Made by a program: the position numbers and the translations under genes | Notes under the pieces: generated by a model | Told to the model about the DNA's origin: nothing | The model's input: the letters and a program-made list of their open reading frames with translations, nothing else | The model's database searches: none | Source of the DNA: Echinometra lucunter | Lineage: Eukaryota; Echinodermata; Echinoidea; Camarodonta; Echinometridae | DNA: 64,000 nt | Assembly (NCBI GenBank): GCA_029962745.1 | Contig: CM057165.1 | Location: 7,836,978-7,900,977 of the forward strand | Reading direction: 5' to 3' | Shown here: positions 1-11,809 of the stretch, one piece after another | How positions within the stretch are numbered: position 1 is the first letter of the stretch | Layout: the number at the start of each line of letters is the position of its first letter

Positions 1-176
1 TAAAAGCCAAAAAAGATTGTTGTTAAATCATGTCTTTATTCAAGATCAAGGTAAAAAAAAGCAAATAACACACAAAACAAGGCAAACGCCAAGCGTTGTC
101 TCGCCTGCATATTGCAGTCATGAAGAGACTGCATGTCAAAACTATGCTATATGACTTCTGAGGCGCTTGGTTATGG

Positions 177-181
177 ATAAA

Positions 182-221
<40 letters not shown>

Positions 222-232
222 ACAAATATATG
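177..232. repeat. (AAAT)n microsatellite
   Basis: About 13 uninterrupted 'aaat' units, ending in a slightly degenerate 'aacaaata'. Simple repeat in the presumed TTLL11 intron. Confidence 0.9.
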
Positions 233-399
233 AAAAACAGTAACAAGTAAAATACAAAATCTGGTTCAGGTATAGAGAGTAGTGAGTTCACTGCTATTAT
301 ACAGTAAACTGTAGAATGAACTCTGTTGAACTGAAGTAAAATGTTAGTGTTAAAAAGTATCAAATTATAAAGTTCATGTCATTACAGGAACAAAGTGGT

Positions 400-1205
400 G
401 TAAATCATAGCACAGTGCCAGTCATGGAAAGTTCATTGACCTTTAACCTTAATCAAATTCAATTCACATTCAAACTTGACCTGCACCTTCAAGAGATGGA
501 CCTCTGGTATGAATTTGGTGATTCCACGTCAAAGCTATAGAAAGTTATTAGGTGTACAACATAGCACAGTGCCAGTTATGAAAAGTTCATTGACCTTTGA
601 CCTTTGACCTTAATCAAATTCAACTCACATTCGAACTTGACCTGCACCTTCAAGAGATGGACCTCTCATATGAATTTGGCAATCCTACCTCGAAGGTATA
701 GAAAGTTATTGTGTGTACAACATAGCACAGTGCCAGTCATGGAAAGTTCATTGACCTTTGACCTCTGACCTTATTCAAATTCAACTCATACTCAAACTTG
801 ACCTGTGCCTTCAAGAGATGTACCTCTGGTATAAATTTGGTGATCCCACCTCGAAGCTATAGAAAGTTATTGTGTGTACAACACAGCACAGTGCCAGTCA
901 TGGAAAGTTCATTGACCTTTGACCTTTGACCTTAATCAAATTCAACTCACATTCGAACTTGACCTGCACCTTCAAGAGATGGACCTCTTGTATGAATTTG
1001 GCAATCCTACCTCGAAGGTATAAAAAGTTATTGTGCGTACAATATAGCACAGTGCCAGTCATGGAAAGTTCATTGACCTTTGACCTTTGACCTTATTCAA
1101 ATTCGACTCATATTCGAACTTGACCTGCGCCTTCAAGAGATGGACCTCTGGTATGAATTTGGTGATCCCACCTTAAAGCTATAGAAAGTTATTGGGTGTA
1201 CAACA
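400..1205. repeat. 161-bp tandem repeat, about five copies
   Basis: The phrase 'tagcacagtgccagt' recurs near 408, 560, 722, 883 and 1044. Each copy is followed by 'catggaaagttcattgacc', a run of 'tttgacc' and 'cttcaagagatgg'. The period is about 161 bases. The first copy is about 9 bases shorter because it lacks one 'cctttgacc' sub-unit. No open frame runs through it. It looks like a small satellite inside the presumed TTLL11 intron. Confidence 0.9.
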
Positions 1206-1310
1206 CAATTGTTGACGACGACGCCGACGCCGACGCCGACGACGCCGACACCGGAAATAGTGATACCTATGTCTCGCTCCGCTACGCAGGCGAGACAAAA
1301 ATGACCCGGT
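1205..1310. repeat. GACGCC-rich dispersed repeat fragment
   Basis: A (GACGCC)n-like core is followed by 'atgtctcgctccgctacg' and 'caggcgagacaaaa', with a partial inverted match between 'gtctcgc' and 'gcgagac'. This composition is unlike the AT-rich surroundings, which suggests an inserted dispersed element. The family is not identified. From here to about 2100 I see only AT-rich non-coding sequence. Confidence 0.5.
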
Positions 1311-2133
1311 CCAATGTCCCATTACGGACAAATGACAAGTCGTAGTTAACAAATTATACAGAAGGAATTCAAACACAAAACAGAACAAAACAAAATAAAA
1401 CGAACATAATAATGCGATCATCTTGAAAGCATAATTATGATACATGAAAGCAGGGTATATGAGATTGGCATAATTAACAACCTACATGTACATATATATT
1501 CATGAGGGGGACTGTTTGTGAAACAAAATTTTCTGGTTAATCTGAACAAATTATAATAATGGGCATAAGGTATTTAAGGTAAATAGAACAAAGAATCATG
1601 CACCTGTATCATACGGGCCCGTGAATATGCCAAGAAATTTCCGCGAGGGCATATTCGATTCTGGAATTTGGAATATTACAATTAAGATTGACAAAAAAAT
1701 TTTTAAAAAAATCAAATAAAATAAAAATTCAATTCATCAATAAGTAAATAAATATACCGGTACTATTCCTTATATGATTCAAAGTTGATTTGATGAAAAC
1801 ATTGGTCTTCAAATATTGTTCTAAGGATCGTCATGAAATTATTGATTCAAAAGAATTACAGCATGAGCTTTCTGCCCAAGCCCATTTCTCAAAAAGGAAA
1901 AAGGAAAATCACACTATTTTTATGGTCTTAAACTACTAGATCTATATGTATTTGAGTTGGTTCTAACAATGTATTGCCATAAGTGAACTACAACATCCAT
2001 TACACAATGCTTTGATGACATATTCAGACAGAGATATTCAGAAAAGGTAAAAGAAAATGCCATAAAGTGAAATAAATGAAACCTCTTCAGATCTGTTATT
2101 TTTCATTTAGGTAAACAACTGCCTAGTCTTTAC

Positions 2134-2339
2134 CTGAGAGCCATCATCTGGTTTGACGATGAAGACTGGCTTAGCTCTTGGGTACTTCTGGGTGAAGGTA
2201 GCTACCTCCGCGCAGAAGACATGGTACTGTTCTGGAAGGATCCATGTACGTGGATAGAAGCTGTATTCCTCAGGGAAAAGTTGTCTCATCTGATGTAATA
2301 GTTTGGAGAGCTGGGCCTTGCGGACAAGTTCCAGGAGGC
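2134..2339 (-). CDS. TTLL11: TTLL11-like coding exon 3
   Basis: 206 bases, entered in phase 1 (completing Gly of 'KFPG') and left in phase 0. It contains the 'YPRTWILPEQY' block and the nucleotide-binding 'KPDDGSQ'. Many relatives have a second Gly and a Cys here (KPDGGCQ), so 'DDGS' is a mild variant. Confidence 0.88.
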
Positions 2340-5300
2340 CTGGGATGAATAAAAGTGTGTTTGCAAAGTTTTGGGGGGATTTTTCTTCTGGAGAATGGCA
2401 GAATTTCGAACATATGAATTGCAACAACTACATGTACATGTACGGCAACTGCAGATGTGTGTGACATAAAAATGTTGATATCCTAACAAAATTTCATCTA
2501 GACTGAGAAAAATTTATAAAAGGGATACACCTCTGTAAACAAGATATTTCAGAAGCTATTAAGGTATGCTATATGTAAATAAATTAAAGAAAGAAGTTTG
2601 ATTTTATGAACAATGTGTCATTATTCAATGCATGAGCAACACAATACTGTTTGATTGCCTTTATTCATAATGCATTTATTATTCATCCCTTGCTGTTTAT
2701 TCAAAGTGTACTTCATCAAAAGACATTCTGCTCAGTGTGAAAGATTCAGTGTCACTACCATATTCAAAATATGACCTTTAACTATACTTCTATAAAGATA
2801 TACTGTGAGTTAAGATATACTCTCAATAACATAAAAGCGACTGGTGAGGTAGACTAGTACACCTGTTGGCATGAATTAGGAAGTTTATGGAACAAGCAGC
2901 CACTCGATTAAGTAAATGCCCTAATTGTGTGGTCTTATGTCATCCTTTATTTTCCTAACATTCTTTCACTCTTAGCCCCTAGACTGCTGGGTATATCTTT
3001 GTGGGGTTAATTAGCGGTACACAAATTTATTTTTTCATTTTTTAAAGGTGACTGGTAAACTGTAACATGAATTTCTCATTTATCCTTTTTCTTATTACAT
3101 GTATATAAAAAATGCCCCCCCCAAGGATAAAACTGACCAAATGTTTTTCACCTTCCATCATTTAATCAAATTATTTTCAAGTCTCTGTTGTAACACAGAA
3201 TTGTCAATTTGTATTTGCACTGATTTAAAAAAAAAAAAAAAAAATTTACCTGGGAATTTATTAACCATTCCTCCAAGGGGTTTAGTTTCACAATCAAAGA
3301 AGGAAACTCCATTCCAGAACAGATCACATGGTACACGCTGACTGCCGGTTGACTGTTGGAAAAGGTGAGAAAAGATATGGAAACAAGCTCTACATGTACG
3401 GATTTGATTTAAATAAAGCAGGTGCACAAAAGAAACAAAAAAGCATTTTGAAATAGCAAACATGAACTATGAGGTTAAAAAAGTAAACCAAATGAGCCAA
3501 GTTAAGAACATCAGAGCTTTAAATGCTCACTCATGAAATACCCAGGTCCAGAAGTAGACTAAACAACAAAAAATTGGTAAAGTGAAATATGGTACATGTA
3601 CATAGTACATGATTTAAATTTCTGTAGATCTAGGGTGCATTTCATGAAACCTACTCCATGACAGTCATATCTCTTGTCGATGATCTACGGAGATGTCATG
3701 AAGCTGACGAAGTTTTTCACGAAAGCCTGACATATCTCAAATTCGTGATATCGATACTACTGGCTAGAAAAAAATAGTCTTTATCACAATGCACCAGATT
3801 TATCGTCAATTATCCAAACACAAGTTTAAACTTGATTTTGAAATAGCTGTCCCAAAATATAGAAAATGTCGATGAGAATTTATGAAAATAATACAGAAAT
3901 TGCATTCATACGAAAAATTACATTAATATTAACATCTAGAAATTTCTAACATTCAAAAACTAAAATGTGATGTTCCGATTTCCGAATGCAGATTTTTAAT
4001 TTGGAGGATACCATAATTGAGAGATTATTAAATCAGAATGTTTTGTTTTCTTTTTCAAACTGAATTTGGATGTTTCCTGACCGAAATTTAGACTTAAATT
4101 CATTTGATAATGATTTTATTAAAAATTATACTTGCAAAAAGGACAAATTTAGACAAAATACATAAATAATGAATTGCCATCATTCTTATGGGTTTGTAAA
4201 TACAGACTACTCAGTCTTTTGTATGTGGGGACAATTAATATTAATCTCATATACTTGCTCAAGGTTTAAAACGTCGTAATAGCATTAATGCTGCACTTTT
4301 ATATGAATATCTGCAGTAACTGTTTAATAATTCAGTGATTGAAATTTAAGAAATAATTGTTTTACTAAAAGCATTCGTTATTTTTTCGCTGCCCCAATGC
4401 GCTGTCCATATCCTGACAAAAAGCTGACTGTGATGGCGTGCTGAAAAGATACGACAGGTTCGGAGGAGCAACAAGTCATTTGTCAGGGAAGTTGTCGTTG
4501 GTCTTTGGCAAAGACGGCTTTGTGAAATACTTAGCGGACAAGTTGAGCGATATCGCCGAGATCTTGTAGTAGGACGGTTTCATGAAACGCGCCCCTAGTC
4601 TAGATCTCTAGAGATCAAAATCTCATGTAGTTGATCTACTTGTGATTAAAGAAAAAAAAATGCTATAGTCTAGTACGAGAGCTTACTTTACATCATTTCA
4701 CAAAGCAAAATTAAAGGAAAAAGTTACACCATCAACTTCATCATCAAATCATCATTGCCGATCTAGATCTATAAAGAAAATCGGAATTACAATACACTCT
4801 GCATTATTATTACAATACAAAATGATTCCAAATATTTTTGGGGTAGGGGATAGGTCATCACTCATCGCCACTCTCCATTTTTCTTAAGCCAGGATTTATT
4901 CATTTTACCTCTTTCCATCGCCATCCCAGCTCGTTGAGACTGACCCTCAACACCTCGCCACTGGATCTTGCTTTCGAAGTATTGACCACCAAGATGTTGT
5001 GACGTCGTCTCCTTCTCCCGCTACGATTGCGTGATTTACGTTCATCTTTTGTTCCTCTTTCATTTTTCTTTCCGTGCGCTTTCAATTTGACATTCGATGA
5101 ATCGTCGGGGGCTGAGCTGCCTTTGTTCAATTCAACACAAAACGTATCGTTCGACATCGGTTTCTTACGCGCACCTCTGCCGGTACTGAGGCGGGCGATT
5201 TCGGCAGCTTCCCGATGATTTTCTGCGACGAGTTGTGCGATTTGCTGTTTCAGGCATTCTTCATAGGCGATCTGGGCTTGCGTAGATCGTGGAGTTATCG

Positions 5301-5373
5301 GCTCGAGCTTCGTGCCATGACCAGCACTTAGACCATCTGAAGAAGCAGACATATTTTTTACCCATCTCTGCAC
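2134..5373 (-). CDS. TTLL11: Tubulin polyglutamylase TTLL11-like, 5' part (three coding exons)
   Basis: TTLL family enzymes add glutamate chains to tubulin tails using an ATP-grasp fold; TTLL11 makes long chains on axonemal and other stable microtubules (family knowledge). Exons read right to left: 5373-4909 (or from the second ATG at 5352), 3352-3250 and 2339-2134. Donors are GAG|GTAAAA, CAG|GTAAAT and CAG|GTAAAG, and phases match (0, 1, 0). The first exon is Lys/Arg-rich and ends with 'VNTSKARSSGEVLRVSLNEL'. Exon 2 holds 'VPCDLFWNGVSFFD' and 'MVNKFPG'. Exon 3 holds 'LFPEEYSFYPRTWILPEQY' and ends at 'FIVKPDDGSQ', the first ATP-binding strand and loop. These blocks follow TTLL11 order and spacing as I know it. 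The catalytic core exons are not found in 1-2133 and must lie off the left edge, so the gene is partial. Confidence 0.9.
3250..3352 (-). CDS. TTLL11: TTLL11-like coding exon 2
   Basis: 103 bases, 34 codons plus one base. The acceptor CAACAG|TCA joins exon 1 in phase 0 and places seven residues between 'WKE' and 'PCD', the spacing I expect in TTLL11. A poly-A/T tract of about 18 bases lies directly after the donor on the intron side. Confidence 0.88.
3631..4597. mobile_element. Non-coding element with inverted ends in TTLL11 intron 1
   Basis: The left end 'tagggtgcatttcatgaaac' (3631-3650) is the inverted match of 'gtttcatgaaacgcgcccct' (4577-4596). About 970 bases lie between, AT-rich in the middle and with no long open frame. 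It fits a non-autonomous DNA transposon; the superfamily was not determined. Confidence 0.65.
4909..5373 (-). CDS. TTLL11: TTLL11-like first coding exon
   Basis: Two in-frame ATGs at 5373-5371 and 5352-5350. The downstream one starts 'MSASSDGLSAG', and either is possible. The exon encodes a low-complexity, strongly basic N-terminus ('KSRNRSGRRRRRHN') before the conserved 'SKARSSGEVLRVSLNEL' segment. The basic stretch could bind acidic tubulin tails (inference). Confidence 0.85.
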
Positions 5374-5633
5374 TTTTCAACGCAAATTAACCCATGATGT
5401 TTGCGTAAAATTTGTTTTAAAGCAGTTGTATCAAAGACATTGCGCAGATTTGGGCGTCACTCGTTGCTCTGTCAACAATGTTGGGATATTGACGTAGCTG
5501 GCGCTATGCAATACCAGAGTGGATTTAGAGAGAGTGACGAAAACGGAAGTCGTTTCTGATTGGTCAGTTATTTCATGGAGCTCAAAAATAGTTCCCTCGG
5601 CTGATTTTCTGCTTCAGCAGCGTCTGTGGTGAA
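5374..5633. promoter_or_regulatory. Candidate bidirectional promoter
   Basis: This 260-base stretch separates the TTLL11 ATG (minus) from a possible small ORF (plus). It has an ETS-like 'acggaagt' (5543-5550), an inverted CCAAT box 'attgg' (5559-5563) and no clear TATA box. These are common features of TATA-less divergent promoters. Transcription in the plus direction is inferred, not shown. Confidence 0.5.
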
Positions 5634-7029
5634 ATGATACATGCACTGAAATTTCAGTAAGTCGAATTTTCTCTTTTCGTTTTCTGGTTCTCATACCACA
5701 TTTTCCCTGAAAAAATATTTTTCTAGCACAGTGGTATCACTTTTATATCAATTAAGTCTGATCCTGTAGAGTTTGCGTAATGTCTTTTCAATGTAAATAA
5801 ACGCCGGTTTAACAAATCCAATTTTCATGTTCTTTTAGGGAGAGAAATGACGATTAAAGATTATTTTCGCATTTCCTGTCAGTGCTGATGGTTATGATGT
5901 GTTGGAAAAAATATTTGCATATTATTTTCAAGGTTGCCATTTCTTTAATTTCGTTATTTTTAACGAAAATAGCGTAAATTTAGACAAAAACCATACATAG
6001 AAATACTGCATGAGGGACCACTGGAATGTTAAGGGAACTATTTTGATTTTGTGGCTAGCGCCGTCCACGGCACGGCCAACTCGGGCAAAGCCGAGGCGGG
6101 CGGCCTAGGGGCCTAGGGCTAGCCTAGGCTAGAGCAAGAGCCACGGTCCATGCTGAAATTTTGGGGCTTCGTGCACACGTTTCAAATTTTATTTTCATTT
6201 TTTGAGCCTGCACTTTTAATGATAATAATTTCAGTTTGCCTTAAGTAAAGTAAAGACTAAAGACCTAAATTAGTAAATATTTGAATGAAAAATCCCAAGC
6301 CTTGCCCTAAACTCTAGGCTACTAGAGTCTAGTTAGTCCCAAACCAAAGTTCCCCCTCGAAACTAAGAGTAAGACCAGGCCCAAGCCCAAGGCCAAGAAA
6401 AGATTTAGATTTAGTCCAGTCAATGCTAGACCTGGATCTAGAGCTCTAGTTCTGTTCAATTAGTTCCAGATCTACTGAAGATCAACTGAATTTCAGTGTT
6501 AATTCAATAAATTGGTTGAAAAAACTGAATCAAAATCAAATTGTTACAGTTTTGCATGCAGAATCTGTATAGGGCCTACCCCAGTATTATTGTTGTGTTT
6601 ATTTCTTGTGCAGACTTGTTGATGCCTGTATGAGAAATCCTTTGGCAGGATTATGTAATCATTTAGGACGAGTGCACTGGACCACAAATCCACTGGTATC
6701 TACTAATTATAAGACTTAAAACCTCACATAGTGCATATGGATAATTTAGACTTTGCCTTTATTAGCAACTATTAATCTCAAGAAAATATGAAATGATAAC
6801 CTCATTGTTCATCGTTACTTTTTTTAAATAGTTCTTTTGGGGGAAGGGCTGCACTTAAATTTACCCTTAAATTTCGTATATTGGAATGCAAGTTTCATTG
6901 TTTTGTACACATGAATTCATGATGAAGTAAACATAGATTTGATAACATTCCATGATTCCTCCATGGATTGTTTTTATTCAATGATAATTATTTACTCTTT
7001 GATATTCATTACAGGATGCTGGACCATAA
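5634..7029 (+). CDS. Possible small spliced ORF divergent from TTLL11, unknown function
   Basis: Proposed exons are 5634-5656 (donor TTTCA|GTAAGT), 6614-6695 (acceptor TGTGCAG, donor CTG|GTATCT) and 7015-7029 within an exon 7015-7099 (acceptor TTACAG, donor GAG|GTAGGA). A further acceptor TTTGCAG precedes 7650, and an AATAAA lies at 8646-8651. Joined in phase, they give 39 codons starting 'MIHALKFQLVDAC' and stopping at TAA 7027. I recognise no family; the N-terminus is weakly like a mitochondrial leader. The row of well-formed splice sites beside a divergent promoter supports a real transcript, but it may be a lncRNA. An alternative start in exon 7015-7099 ('MELTQTEDTELQ') also stops soon after 7650. 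Confidence 0.3.
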
Positions 7030-7572
7030 TTGATGATTTAATGGAGTTGACACAGACTGAAGATACAGAACTTCAATACAGAACTTCGCTTCATGAGAGG
7101 TAGGATATGCCATGAAAGCAATATTGGCAGGTGTCATTTTAACTTTTTTGTTTGACTTCAGCATTTAGAGGTAATTTTGCATACTGATATTGCATTATTA
7201 AACTTCTTTGTTAAAGCACAGATCATATCATGAGTATAACAGTCTCTATCTGATGAATATGTGACCAGCATCATAAGATCAATTCATACATAAACCTTAC
7301 GTAGCCTTGGCTAAATTTCTTTTAATATTGGAATGGTTCAAATAATTTCTTTTTCCAGTAATTATGAACTGACTTAATTAATCTGCTTAGTTATCTCATT
7401 ATCAGTTTTTAAAAATTGATAGAGTAAAGACATTTTTAATGTTGGTTAGTTTACATGTCATTTTTTCAGTAATGAAAGGAGCTGAAACCATGAATAATCT
7501 GATAATATAAACTATTTCTGTTTGTCTTTCTTTCATTTCCTCTGCCCTCCCTTTATCTTTCTAACCCCCTCC

Positions 7573-7602
7573 CCTCTCTCTCTCTCTCTCTCTCTCCCCT
7601 TC
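7573..7602. repeat. (CT)n microsatellite
   Basis: A pure CT run inside a longer pyrimidine tract just upstream of a possible acceptor at 7647-7649. Confidence 0.85.
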
Positions 7603-8809
7603 TCCTGTCTTTCTTTACTTTCTCCTCTTTATTTTATTTTCTTTTGCAGATCAAAATCAAAATGATGCATGCTACGAGGAATCATCAAACCGCAATCTTT
7701 GGCAAAGACAGAGAGAAACGGGCAGAGATTTACATCTGCTGAGGGCAAGAAAATAGACCAAACACAGACTGAGTAGAGATACAATGTTACTGCCTGCCCA
7801 AATAAGTGGTGGAATTTCAGGCAGCCAGTGTCCATGGCAGTAGCCTAAAATTTAGCTTTGGCATAGACAGAAATTTAGAAAGGGGAAGGGGAAATACTCC
7901 CATATCCCACCTTGTTTTTCTTATTCTGGTTAACAAAGAATTGTGGAGTTAAAGGACTCATTGCATTCTTTTTTTCTTTGATTTTTCCCCCTTTCAAGTT
8001 TCAGTACACATTTCTTTGTGAATATGCCATATGGTGAAGAAGTCGGGGCAGCCTGTAAAAGAGTCTCATTTTCACTGACAACTGCCACAAGCTACTGAAA
8101 CCCTTGCATCTGATGGGAACAAATCATTATTGGGCTAAAGTTCTTCAAAAATTTCAGGACATTTAAAAAGATGTTTTTTTTTTTGTATATTGTTTGTGTG
8201 GTCCTAGCACTTTGTTTTGAATGAGTAGCCTATTCTCCCCATTAAATGTTCATTTGTCACCAAAACAGGTATTGTCAAGAGCAAATAGGAGATGCCCTCT
8301 CCAAATTGTGAATCTGATTTGGATTCATTATAGTTTTAAAATTTGCCATTAGGTCAGTCAATTACATCTTCAAACTTTTGGCATCAAGCCATAAAATATT
8401 TCAAAGAAAGGTAGGGGCATTTAGCTGAGTATTTTAATGTGATGTTCAAAACTTATTGTTATGTTTAAGCATTTGCACTACATCGTTTCAGAATTTGAAG
8501 AGAAATTAGCTAATTTCAATTTTAGATGAGAGATAAAGTAAAACTATCATATTATCAAATTTACAACAAATATTCCAAAGAATAAGTCAAAAATGAATGA
8601 TTTTGCTCTTAAAGCATCAGGAAGGCACCTTTACAAAACAAAGAAAATAAAAGAAAAGTGTTGTGTTAATGTACTGAGATCTAAAACTTTGCAAGTGTCT
8701 TTCTGTGGCTTATAGCAATATAAAGTAAAGCTTTTGTGCAGATTGGTTGATGCTTGCAAATGTGGGCTACTACCTTTGAAGAGAAATTAGAGTCTCTTGT
8801 GAAACTATT

Positions 8810-9640
8810 CAAAGGTACAGAAATTGTGTTACCATATGCAGTAATTTTTGTTGCATGTTAGTTTTAAACTATAAGAATTTATTTCATACTCATCCATGGC
8901 CGTACACAGCAGGGGAAAGGGGTGCAGAGGGGAAGGGGTGCAAACTGACATTTTTTACTGAAAACTTTCTGAAAATCCACCAAATACTACAATTTGACTT
9001 TTAAAAATACAAAAGTATTCTTGTGACTGAGTTTTTTCAAAAAAATTTTACGTGTCTTGCCCCCCCCCCTTAAAAAAGTTTCTGCATATGGCCATGTACT
9101 CATCTCATTTTTGTCCTCAGCTGAGTGAATCTTTTTTTGCTTTGATGGCATGTTAGTCACATTCAAATTTTATTATAACAAATGATTTTTTTTAGTATGT
9201 GTAGAACAAATTCCTTTTTTTTTTACTATGAAAGTCTTGATTTTCCATATGACGTAACTATAGAATTCATAGGTACAGAAATTATGCTACCAAATGCAAT
9301 ATTTTTGTTGCATGTTAGTTTTGAAGTATAAGAATTTATTTCATACTCGTCCATGGCTGTACGGGGGGGGGGGGGGGGGAGCAGTTGCCCCCCCCCCCTC
9401 CGAAATTTTAAAAACTGACATAATTTTACTGAAAATTTTCTCAAAATCCACCAAATCCCTCAATTTCACTTTTAAAGATACAAAAGTATCCTTGTGACCA
9501 GCTTGGTCACTTCACTCCCTCGCTTTCAAGTTCAAAAAAAGAAAAATACATGTCTTCCCCCCCTGAAAAAAAAATTTCTTCCTACGGCCATGTACTCATC
9601 TCATTTTTTGCCCTCGGCCAAGTGAAAAATTCTTGCTTTG
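8810..9640. repeat. Direct duplication, offset about 455 bases
   Basis: 'aggtacagaaatt' with 'ttttgttgcatgttagtttt' and 'aagaatttatttcatactc' occurs near 8814-8890 and again near 9270-9350. The later parts 'ccatggc.gtac', 'tttactgaaaa.ttt', 'ccaccaaat' and 'ggccatgtactcatctcatt' also match in order. The second copy carries G- and C-runs that the first lacks. Confidence 0.8.
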
Positions 9641-11640
9641 ATGGCATGTACAGAAAAATCAAGTGTTTTCAGTATTGAAATCCAAGCAGTATACTTGAAA
9701 TTGAATTATGACTTTCTTGCTATAATAGAGAGATGGTCAAATTTTCACTGTTATGTTACTTACATTCAACTTTTATTATAATAAAATAATTGAAGATGAA
9801 CTTCCCTTTTGAGGTGGAAGCCAATATGTTGCAAGCGCAATGAACACCAATACAATTGGATCGTTTATAATTGACTTAGAAAGTAGCAGTCTATACTGAT
9901 GATTAGTTCCTACTGGTCAGTATGTGAGCAGTATTCAAGCTGATTTTCATAAACTTTGCCAAAACTACGTGCTGCACTCATGGATGGAAATCTGTCTTGA
10001 AAGGTGAGGGGAAGCATAAGAAATTCCAATAGGTGTCTCCTTGTATCTGAAACTTCACTGAAAAAATATTAAAATCCCCCCCCCCAAAAAAAAAAATGGG
10101 CGGGGGGGGGGGGGAAGCTAGGTTTGATAAAATGCCTCCACCTTCCAAACTGTGGGTACACGATTGTGAGGACATGCCCCCCTTGGAATTTCTGCCCTAA
10201 TGCAAAGGTTGAAGAGTTTCCCTTCTACTTTTATTATTATTTGGGAGGGGGTGTTAATAGAATTAACATTCATTTGATTAGAGACATTGAATCAGATTTA
10301 GCATTTTAATAATTTCACTAGAATAAATGATTCTTTCATGTTCTGTACAAAAACCCTGCCAGTTTAAAAGTCTGTTATACTTCAAGAATGCTTTGTGGAG
10401 AGGGGTGTGTCTTTCAACGCATATGCAGGATTGGGGAGGGGGACATTTATGGGCAGAAAATCGGAAATTGATAGAATGCGAGAGAGAGAAAAGGGATGAT
10501 CTGAAGACAGTGTAGACGTAGTGATAGATATAAAGAGAGAGAGAAAAGGCAAAAACGTGGAGAGTTTTATTGAGTTGAATACAGAGAGTGTGAGAGAGAG
10601 GAACAAAGCTAATCTTTTAAAATGAATTTCTTATAATCAACGAATGGACAACAAAAGAGGAGAGTGGTTATAGAAGATATGCTATAGAGAAGAAATAAAG
10701 ATTGTTGAGTGAGTGAACTGATTTCAGCATTACTTCATGATATAAATGGACTGGCGGGGGGGGGGGGGGGGCACGGGCCTAATATGGTCTACGGGGGTGT
10801 GTCGCTGAGATGAGTCGCTTTTTTGGAAGAAATCCCTAAACATGTGGTATAGTTTCGAGTCGGAAAATCCCTAAACATGCTCCTCACTTTTTTAAAATCA
10901 GCAATTCTATATTGTTTAGAGTACACATCCGAGAGTCGGGAAATCCTTTAACACGCCCCTTACTTGTTAAAAATGAGTAATTTTTTTCTTTGGAGTAGGC
11001 CTATACATCCGAGGTGCATAATCCATAATGGGTGCCCTTCTCTGCCAAAATGACCATTAAACATGGGTACGATTATGAAGGCTTCAGCGACACACCCCCG
11101 TCGGCACCAAATTGGAGCCCCGGGATGAACTGCCGTCTGCAAGAATAGAGTTTGCTCAAAATGATTATCAAATGAGTTTATATTAATCCTTATCCAAAAG
11201 AAAACTGAAAGAGAGAGAGAGAGAGAGAGGGGGGGGGGGGATGATCACACACATAAGGAAATGGATTGAGCATAGCAGTATAGTGTATGCTTACAAAATT
11301 CGGAATTATGTTTGAATAAAAGAATTTTAAAACAATAATGGTACCAAACAGCTGCAGGGGAATGATTCGTAAATGCCATTCTGGCTCAAAACAGAAGACT
11401 TTTTTTCACCGGAATCAAACATTTAGATTTTATGCTGCATTTCCTTCATTCGGGAAGCTTTATACATATTGTCAGTAAAAAGTGGATACAATCAAATATC
11501 GTCTTGCAAGCTGGCAGCAAGGCACCTTCGTTCTGTTCATGTAGGTAGCAGACGACGCAACAGACTGGGAGGGAACTATTTTGATCCCCATGTTTGACCT
11601 TTGACCCCGCGCCCCATAGCTTGTACATACGCGTGTCGCC
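9641..11640. other. Intergenic stretch without recognisable gene
   Basis: No homologous open frame seen. It contains long G-runs near 10104-10114, 10755-10771 and 11229-11240, a GA microsatellite at 11210-11228 and AT-rich filler. A motif of the type 'aaatccctaaacatg' recurs near 10831 and 10865 and, inverted, near 34775. It is a dispersed repeat. Confidence 0.6.
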
Positions 11641-11648
11641 ACTCTCTC

Positions 11649-11686
11649 TATAAATCCACTCTGATTCATACCAGAGTGGATTTATA
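11649..11686. repeat. Perfect 15-bp hairpin
   Basis: 'tataaatccactctg' (11649-11663) and its exact inverse (11672-11686) are separated by eight bases. A related 'ataccagagtggattta' occurs near 5510 in the TTLL11 upstream region, so this is part of a dispersed element. Confidence 0.8.
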
Positions 11687-11809
11687 CAGCACAGAGCATA
11701 GCAAAACAAAAAAAAAAAACAAAACAAAAACAAAAAAAAAAATAGCAGGGGCGAATTAGCCACCATGCGGAAGTTTACCCCACCAACCCCAGGGGCGTAA
11801 CAGGTACCT

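Noticed and set aside
5027..5218. Plus-strand frame opposite TTLL11 exon 1
   Set aside because: Shadow of the conserved minus-strand coding exon.
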